A stretch of DNA of 64,000 nt from Loripinus fragilis. Taxonomy: Eukaryota; Mollusca; Bivalvia; Lucinida; Lucinidae. The position numbers were made by a program, and so were the translations under genes. This document shows, in pieces, positions 57,215-64,000 of this stretch (within the stretch, counting starts at the first letter, position 1; each line of letters begins with the position of its first letter). The notes below the pieces were generated by a model. That model saw only the letters and a program-made list of their open reading frames with translations. It was not told where the DNA came from and did not search any database. The DNA lies in assembly GCA_964019695.1 (NCBI GenBank), contig OZ026515.1, positions 43,515,994-43,579,993 on the forward strand, written 5' to 3'.

Positions 57215-60200
57215 GTATGCATACTATCACATTCATGTTTTTGTGTACAAGACTTGATGACACTTATGAGACTACACAGATGCACATTCTCATCAAGACC
57301 TTCACTGTTTGTCTTTGTGATAATTACAACTTTCATGAGCTGGATCGTTGGTTTTCTTCTTGGGCGTACATATGGCATATTTTTCAGTCAATGCTAAGAC
57401 GAGACTCAGTATGCATGCAGTCTCACAGAGCCTTCACTGCTCTCTCACATACACAAAGTGTGTGTCTTTATGGCATCTTTTATCAGTCAATGCTCAAACA
57501 AGCCTTAGCATGCGTGCAGTCTCACCAGAGCCTTCACTGATCTCACACATGCGCAAAATGGGCGTATATACGGGCTATTCTTTCAGTTAATGCTCAGACG
57601 AGCCTAAGCGTGTGTGCAGTCTTGCCAGAGCCTCTACTGCTCTCGCACATGCACAAAATGGGCGTAAATATGGAATATTTTGCCAGTCAATGCTAAGACG
57701 AGACTTAGTATGCATGCAGTCTAGACAGAGCGTTCACTGCTCTCGCACATGCGCAAAATGGGCGTACATACGGCATATTCCTTCAGTAAATGCTCAGACG
57801 AGCCTTAGCGTGTGTGCAGTCTTTCAAGAGCCTCTACTGCTCTTGCACATGTACAAAAAGGGCGTATATATTGCAATTCTTTCAGTCAATGCTCAGACGA
57901 GACTTAGTAAGTTTGCAGTCTTGCCAGAGCCTTCACTGCTCTCGAACATACACAAAATGGGTGTGTTTATGGTTTCTTTTATCAGTCAATGCTCAAACAA
58001 GCCTTAGCATGCGTGCAGCCTCACCAGAGCCTTCACTGCTCTCACACATGCGCAAAATGGGCGTACATACGGCATATTCTTTCAGTTAATGCTCAGACGA
58101 GCCTTAGCGTGTGTGCAGTCTTGTCAGAGCCTTCACTGCTCTCACACATGCACAAAATGGGCGTACATATGGCAATTTTTTTCAGCCAATGCTCAGACGA
58201 GACCTTGTATGCATGCAGTCTTGCCAGAGCCTTCACTGCTCTCGTACATACACAAAATGGGTGTGTTTTTGGCATATTTTATCAGTCAATGTTCAGACAA
58301 ACCTTAGCATGCGTGCAGTCTCGCCAGACCCTTCCCTGCTCTCACACATGCACAGAAAGGGCGTACATACGGTATATTTCATCAGTCAATGCTCAGACGC
58401 ACATGAGCATTTGTGCAGTTTCGCTAGAGCCTTCACTGCTTTCGCACATGCACAAAATGGGTGTACATACGGCATATTCTTAGTCAATGCTCAGACACGC
58501 CTGAGCATGCGCACAGTCTCGTCAGAGCCTTTGCTGCTCGCACATTGACAAAATGGTAAGGTCAAAGAATCAGGCCAAAGTCTGTGCATGTTTACAGATC
58601 GAATTTAGGCACTTATTATATATGTATAAATATAATACATGTTTAATGGTATGTTAACGTCTGAACCGCTAGTTTCGTATTTACATGTATTTCTTCTTGT
58701 AGAAACAGCTGTCACCCTGTAAGTCATTTGGGTCAAAATTTGTTAATATGTCTAACTTTTAATGGCCAAATATTACATTTTTGACCCATGTAAAAGAATA
58801 ACCTAAAAATCGTCCACCCCCAAATTTGAACCTGCGCGGCCAAATGTATTATTCACTGTGTGTAACATGCTGAGCCAGCGCACGAGATTGTGATAATTTT
58901 ACTGCAGTTTTGAGCAATGAAAGGCTCAATCTAGTCTGTGCATCAATTTAGACTCGCTTGAACCTTCATTGCTCACATCCACAAAAGGTGGGCGTAGAAG
59001 AAGGCTTACGTCAAAAATCATGGCCTCTGTCGACACTAGGTAGCTGTACATGCATATTTATGGAAAAAACTTAACGCACATGCGATATGTATCCAAATCT
59101 CATATGCTGGCTGAAAAAGTGTATTCAGGTGTACGTCTAACACGTTGTTTGGATAGTGATTGATCTTCTCACGAATACGAGTTCAAAACCCAAGGTGTAC
59201 ACATCATTCATTAGGTAAGTGGGCACTTTTTCCAAGTCATTAGATTGCATGCAACATTAACATGGCATTATTTTACCGTTGGGCTCAGAATAGAAAGTCA
59301 TTTTGTCTTTTTTGTGCGCATAATTAGCAGAAATGCACTCAACAAAAAGTCTAACTCTCATAGTGCTTACCTATTACATAACCAGAGAATCATTTTCTGC
59401 ATTCCATTAGCCTAAAAGCATATCCCCTCTCTCATGTATTAGATGAACGTCCAGCTGGCGAGAGACCCCTTGAAAAATGGACATCCAGGTGGCCAGGGTC
59501 ACTTTAAAAAAAAAACAAAGGAAAAGGAAAAGGGGAAAAACAAAACAAAAAAAACATTAAAAAAAGGAAAAAAAAAAGAGGCCTTTCCTTACGAATCCTC
59601 CATCGGAGAAATTCGTTTGATGACAAGACCTTGCATCAGGTCTCGTCATGTAACCGTCCAAATGAGTTTTGGACAGGCTATCCAATACATAAATATAAAA
59701 AGTTGTGTTTCGCTTGACTTAAATGTAAAGAAATTATTAGTTTATTTTGGTAAAGAATTATGCTGTTTTAAATAAATCAGATCTCGGCTTAAATTTTGAT
59801 GTGCTCTTCAATAGAAATATATGACCAAGTGCATTTATTTAAAATCATGATTCATTAGACACATTTCCTTGCTTTTGAGTTGAGTTTGAAAAGAACACAT
59901 GAGTAATGTCCCTTAACATTTTAACAATTGGTTCCTATTTAGATGAATTCTATACCTATGGTTTAATAAGCCCAAATAGCCAAGGGGTTAAGTGGTTAAG
60001 TTAGACAGTCTAGTGCATACAATAGAAGACTAGATTACCCTGATGGTGCAGGTTCGAACCCTGTGAAAAAGAAAAAAAGAAAATATAATTTTTATAGATT
60101 TTTTTTAATTCATTGCATTGGTTTCAATTTCTCTTGTTGTTGTATTTCTACTTAACATCGCTATCAACAGTTTTGCCATATAGCTATGGCCAATCATCAT

Positions 60201-60251
60201 ACAACAGTGTTCTTGGGCAGTTTACTTTGAAATGGTTTAGCAAACCTTAGT
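57215..60251 (+). repeat. Satellite unit 10 (about 3037 bp, 12 monomers)
   Basis: 12-mer order, array end ~58548, private markers shared with unit 9. In the spacer GGTAAGTGGG replaces GGTGAGTGGG at about 59215, which removes the first codon of a 66-codon frame open in most other units. GCTATCCAATACATAA replaces GCTAGGTAAACACATAA at about 59678. Confidence 0.92.
59970..60093 (+). promoter_or_regulatory. tRNA-like Pol III element, unit 10
   Basis: B-box 60051-60061, T-run 60089-60093. Private change GCATACAATAGAAGAC in the central loop. Confidence 0.7.
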
Positions 60252-63200
60252 GTATGCATACTATCACATTCATATTTTTGTGTACAAGACTTGATGACAC
60301 TTATGAGACTACACAGATGCACATTCTCATCAAGACCTTCACTGTTTGTCTTTGTGATAATTACAACTTTCATGAGCTGGATCGTTGGTTTTCTTCTTGG
60401 GCGTACATATGGCATATTTTTCAGTCAATGCTAAGACGAGACTCAGTATGCATGCAGTCTCACAGAGCCTTCACTGCTCTCTCACATACACAAAGTGTGT
60501 GTCTTTATGGCATCTTTTATCAGTCAATGCTCAAACAAGCCTTAGCATGCGTGCAGTCTCACCAGAGCCTTCACTGATCTCACACATGCGCAAAATGGGC
60601 GTACATACGGGCTATTCTTTTAGTTAATGCTCAGACGAGCCTAAGCGTGTGTGCAGTCTTGCCAGAGCCTCTACTGCTCTCGCACATGCACAAAATGGGC
60701 GTAAATATGGTATATTTTGCCAGTCAATGCTAAGACGAGACTTAGTATGCATGCAGTCTAGCCAGAGCGTTCACTGCTCTCGCACATGCGCAAAATGGGC
60801 GTACATACGGCATATTCCTTCAGTCAATGCTCAAACAAGCCTTAGCATGCGTGCAGCCTCACCAGAGCCTTCACTGCTCTCACACATGCGCAAATTGGGC
60901 GTACATACGGCATATTCTTTCAGTTAATGCTCAGACGAGCCTTAGCGTGTGTGCAGTCTTGTCAGAGCCTTCACTGCTCTCGCACATGCACAAAATGGGC
61001 GTACATATGGAATATTTTGCCAGTCAATGCTAAGACGAGACTTAGTATGCATGCAGTCTAGCCAGAGCGTTCACTGCTCTCGCACATGCGCAAAATGGAC
61101 GTACATACGGCATATTCCTTCAGTAAATGCTCAAACAAGCCTTAGCATGCGTGCAGCCTCACCAGAGCCTTCACTGCTCTACCACATGCGCAAAATGGGC
61201 GTACATACGGCATATTCTTTCAGTTAATGCTCAGACGAGCCTTAGCGTGTGTGCAGTCTTGTCAGAGCCTTCACTGCTCTCACACATGCACAAAATGGGC
61301 GTACATATGGCAATTTTTTTCAGTCAATGCTCAGACGAGACCTAGTATGCATGCAGTCTTGCCAGAGCCTTCACTGCTCTCGTACATACACAAAATGGGT
61401 GTGTTTTTGGCATATTTTATCAGTCAATGTTCAGACAAACCTTAGCATGCGTGCAGTCTCGCCAGACCCTTCACTGCTCTCACACATGCACAGAAAGGGC
61501 GTACATACGGTATATTTCATCAGTCAATGCTCAGACGCACATGAGCATTTGTGCAGTTTCGCTAGAGCCTTCACTGCTTTCGCACATGCACAAAATGGGT
61601 GTACATACGGCATATTCTTAGTCAATGCTCAGACACGCCTGAGCATGCGCACAGTCTCGTCAGAGCCTTTGCTGCTCGCACATTGACAAATGGTAAGGTC
61701 AAAGAATCAGGCCAAAGTCTGTGCATGTTTACAGATCGAATTTAGGCACTTATTATATATGTATAAATATAATACATGTTTAATGGTATGTTAACGTCTG
61801 AACCGTTAGTTTCGTATTTACATGTATTTCTTCTTGTAGAAACAGCTGTCACCCTGTAAGTCATTTGGGTCAAAATTTGTTAATATGTCTAACTTTTAAT
61901 GGCCAAATATTACATTTTTGACCCATGTAAAAGAATAACCTAAAAATCGTCCACCCCCAAATTTGAACCTGCGCGGCCAAATGTCTTATTCACTGTGTGT
62001 AACATGCTGAGCCAGCGCACGAGATTGTGATAATTTTACTGCAGTTTTGAGCAATGAAAGGCTCAATCTAGTCTGTGCATCAATTTAGACTCGCTTGAAC
62101 CTTCATTGCTCACATCCACAAAAGGTGGGCGTAGAAGAAGGCTTACGTCAAAAATCATGGCCTCTGTCGACACTAGGTAGCTGTACATGCATATTTATGG
62201 AAAAAACTTAACGCACATGCGATATGTATCCAAATCTCATATGCTGGCTGAAAAAGTGTATTCAGGTGTACGTCTAACACGTTGTTTGGATAGTGATTGA
62301 TCTTCTCACGAATACGAGTTCAAAACCCAAGGTGTACACATCATTCATTAGGTGAGTGGGCACTTTTTCCAAGTCATTAGATTGCAAGCAACATTAACAT
62401 GGCATTATTTTACCGTGGGGCTAAGAAAAGAAAGTCATTTTGTCTTTTTTGTGCGCATAATTAGCAGAAATGCACTCAACAAAAAGTCTAACTCTCATAG
62501 TGCTTACCTATTACATAACCAGAGAATCATTTTTTGCATTCCATTAGCCTAAAAGCATATCCCCTCTCTCATGTATTAGATGAACGTCCAGCTGGCGAGA
62601 GACCCCTTGAAAAATGGACATCCAGGTGGCCAGGGTCACTTTAAAAAAAAACAAAGGAAAAGGAAAAGGGGAAAAACAAACAAAAAAAAACATTAAAAAA
62701 AGGAAAAATAAAAAAAAGAGGCCTTTCCTTACGAATCCTCCATCGGAGAAATTCGTTTGATGACAAGACCTTGCATCAGGTCTCGTCATGTAACCGTCCA
62801 AATGAGTTTTGGACAGGCTAGGTAAACACATAAATATAAAAAGTTGTGTTTCGCTTGACTTAAATGTAAAGAAATTATTAGTTTATTTTGGTAAAAAATT
62901 ATGCTGTTTTAAATAAATCAGATCTCGGCTTAAATTTTGATGTGCTCTTCAACAGAAATATATGACCAAGTGCATTTATTTAAAATCATGATTCATTAGA
63001 CACATTTCCTTGCTTTTTAGATGAGTTTGAAAAGAACACATGAGTAATGTCCCTTAACATTTTAACAATTGGTTCCTATTTAGATGAATTCTATACCTAT
63101 GGTTTAATAAGCCCAAATAGCCAAGGGGTTAAGTGGTTAAGTTAGACAGTCTAGTGCATACAGAAGAAGACTAGATTACCCTGATGGTGCAGGTTCGAAC

Positions 63201-63399
63201 CCTGTGAAAAAGAAAAAAAGAAAAAAAGAAAATATAATTTTTATAGATTTTTTTAATTCATTGCATTGGTTTCAATTTCTCTTGTTGTTGTATTTGTACT
63301 TAACATCACTATCAACAGTTTTGCCATATAGCTATGGCCAATCATCATACAACAGTGGTCTTGGGCAGTTTACTTTGAAATGGTTTAGCAAACCTTAGT
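60252..63399 (+). repeat. Satellite unit 11 (about 3148 bp, 13 monomers)
   Basis: Classes C and D are missing. A three-monomer block B-E-A is present twice (about 60730-61030 and 61030-61330). The first A is a hybrid whose 3' end is M3-like (ACATATGGAATATTTTGCCA at about 61003). Array end ~61686. Confidence 0.92.
63111..63242 (+). promoter_or_regulatory. tRNA-like Pol III element, unit 11
   Basis: B-box 63192-63202, T-run 63238-63242. A-rich tail extended as in units 5 and 6. Confidence 0.7.
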
Positions 63400-64000
63400 G
63401 TATGCATACTATCACATTCATATTTTTGTGTACAAGACTTGATGACACTTATGAGACTACACAGATGCACATTCTCATCAAGACATTCACTGTTTGTCTT
63501 TGTGATAATTACAACTTTCATGAGCTGGATCGTTGGTTTTCTTCTTGGGCGTACATATGGCATATTTTTCAGTCAATGCTAAGACGAGACTCAGTATGCA
63601 TGCAGTCTCACAGAGCCTTCACTGCTCTCTCACATACACAAAGTGTGTGTCTTTATGGCATCTTTTATCAGTCAATGCTCAAACAAGCCTTAGCATGCGT
63701 GCAGTCTCACCAGAGCCTTCACTGATCTCATACATGCGCAAAATGGGCGTATATACGGGCTATTCTTTCAGTTAATGCTCAGACGAGCCTTAGCGTGTGT
63801 GCAGTTTTGCCAGAGCCTCTACTGCTCTCGCACATGCACAAAATGGGCGTAAATATGGAATATTTTGCCAGTCAATGCTAAGACGAGACTTAGTATGCAT
63901 GCAATCTAGCCAGAGCGTTCACTGCTCTCGCACATGCGCAAAATGGGCGTACATACGGCATATTCCTTCAGTAAATGCTCAGACGAGCCTTAGCGTGTGT
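63400..64000 (+). repeat. Satellite unit 12 (partial, runs off window)
   Basis: Leader plus monomers M1, M2, M3 (with GCCTTAGCG rather than GCCTAAGCG), B and the start of C. The satellite therefore continues beyond 64000. Confidence 0.9.

Larger units (their letters stand above)
21730..64000 (+). repeat. Complex satellite: 3.0-4.7 kb higher-order units of ~100 bp monomers plus 1.71 kb spacer
   Basis: Eleven complete units and two partial ones. Each unit has a leader starting GTATGCATACTATCACATTC, an array of ~100 bp monomers (core TCAGTCAATGCTCAGACGAG, CCTTCACTGCTCTCGCACAT, CAAAATGGGCGTACATACGG), and a spacer starting AAAGAATCAGGCCAAAGTCT. From array end to next leader is 1700-1716 bp in every unit. 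The array varies from 12 to about 29 monomers. In the 12-mer units the monomer classes occur in a fixed order: M1 (ACACAAAGTGTGTG), M2 (CACTGATCTC), M3 (GCCTAAGCGTG), B (TAGCCAGAGCGTT), C (CTTTCAAGAGCCTCT), D (TAAGTTTGCAG), E (GTGCAGCCTC), A (CTTGTCAGAGCC), M9 (GTTTTTGGCATA), M10 (CAGAAAGGGCG), M11 (GCATTTGTGCAG), M12 (GCGCACAGTCTCG). No stop-free gene spans a unit. Confidence 0.95.

Noticed and set aside
26024..62552. 66-codon frame repeated in most spacers (GTGAGTGGGCAC start)
   Set aside because: It starts at GTG. Unit 10 loses that codon, unit 0 is interrupted by an insertion, and the conservation equals that of flanking non-coding spacer.
27013..63563. 72-codon minus-strand frame across each leader
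   Set aside because: It is conserved only because the DNA unit is. It ends inside monomer sequence, and no domain or promoter is visible.
23485..64000. Dozens of 60-277 codon forward frames in the satellite (peptides such as MLRRALACVQS and SVNAQTSLSVCAV)
   Set aside because: They are three readings of the same ~100 bp monomer in rotating frames. Stops appear and disappear with monomer class, indels occur without regard to frame, and no start or splice context is kept.
23696..64000. CENP-B box in the monomer
   Set aside because: I looked for TTCG....A..CGGG. The nearest match (TTTCGCTAGAGCC) lacks the CGGG half, so there is no support for a centromere call from sequence alone.

Overview
The window looks like a piece of nuclear genome from a metazoan, most likely a bivalve mollusc. 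The evidence is spliced exons, very low coding density, tRNA-derived SINEs, many short inverted-repeat elements, and dispersed repeats at 20.26-21.73 kb whose wording (TTAGCTCAC head, repeated TCTGAAACCAGAAGGCCT units) I associate from memory with bivalve genomes. No database search was possible, so the clade call is an inference.

Layout. (1) 1-6832: the last three coding exons of one plus-strand gene (1-261, 2120-2352, 6639-6832), joined by consistent intron phases. They encode a basic/serine-rich linker followed by a C-terminal PDZ domain. The introns hold a Tc1-like remnant, a SINE, several MITEs, and a 2.7 kb element with TA-flanked terminal inverted repeats (TIRs) that encloses a 590 bp palindrome. 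(2) 6833-21729: I find no gene. This stretch is a mosaic of MITE/foldback families, at least ten small hairpins sharing a GACCCAGATCAG arm, SINE copies, a ~45 bp minisatellite and a ~165 bp dispersed tandem repeat. (3) 21730-64000: a complex satellite that runs off the right edge. It has eleven complete units of 3.0-4.7 kb plus a partial unit at each end.

Each satellite unit has three parts: a ~165-220 bp leader; an array of ~100 bp monomers (12 to about 29 per unit) in a fixed order of monomer classes; and a nearly constant ~1.71 kb spacer. The spacer ends with a tRNA-like element carrying intact A and B boxes and a T-run, which suggests one potential RNA polymerase III start per unit. Unit lengths differ by whole numbers of monomers, and specific block duplications can be read directly (5 monomers separate the 12-mer from the 17-mer units). 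This is higher-order-repeat organisation shaped by unequal exchange. The left-most unit is the most diverged and is broken by an insertion.

The many 60-277 residue open frames in the satellite come from a ~100 bp period that rotates through three frames. I do not regard them as genes. The strongest candidate for an undescribed system is the satellite with its embedded Pol III-type element.
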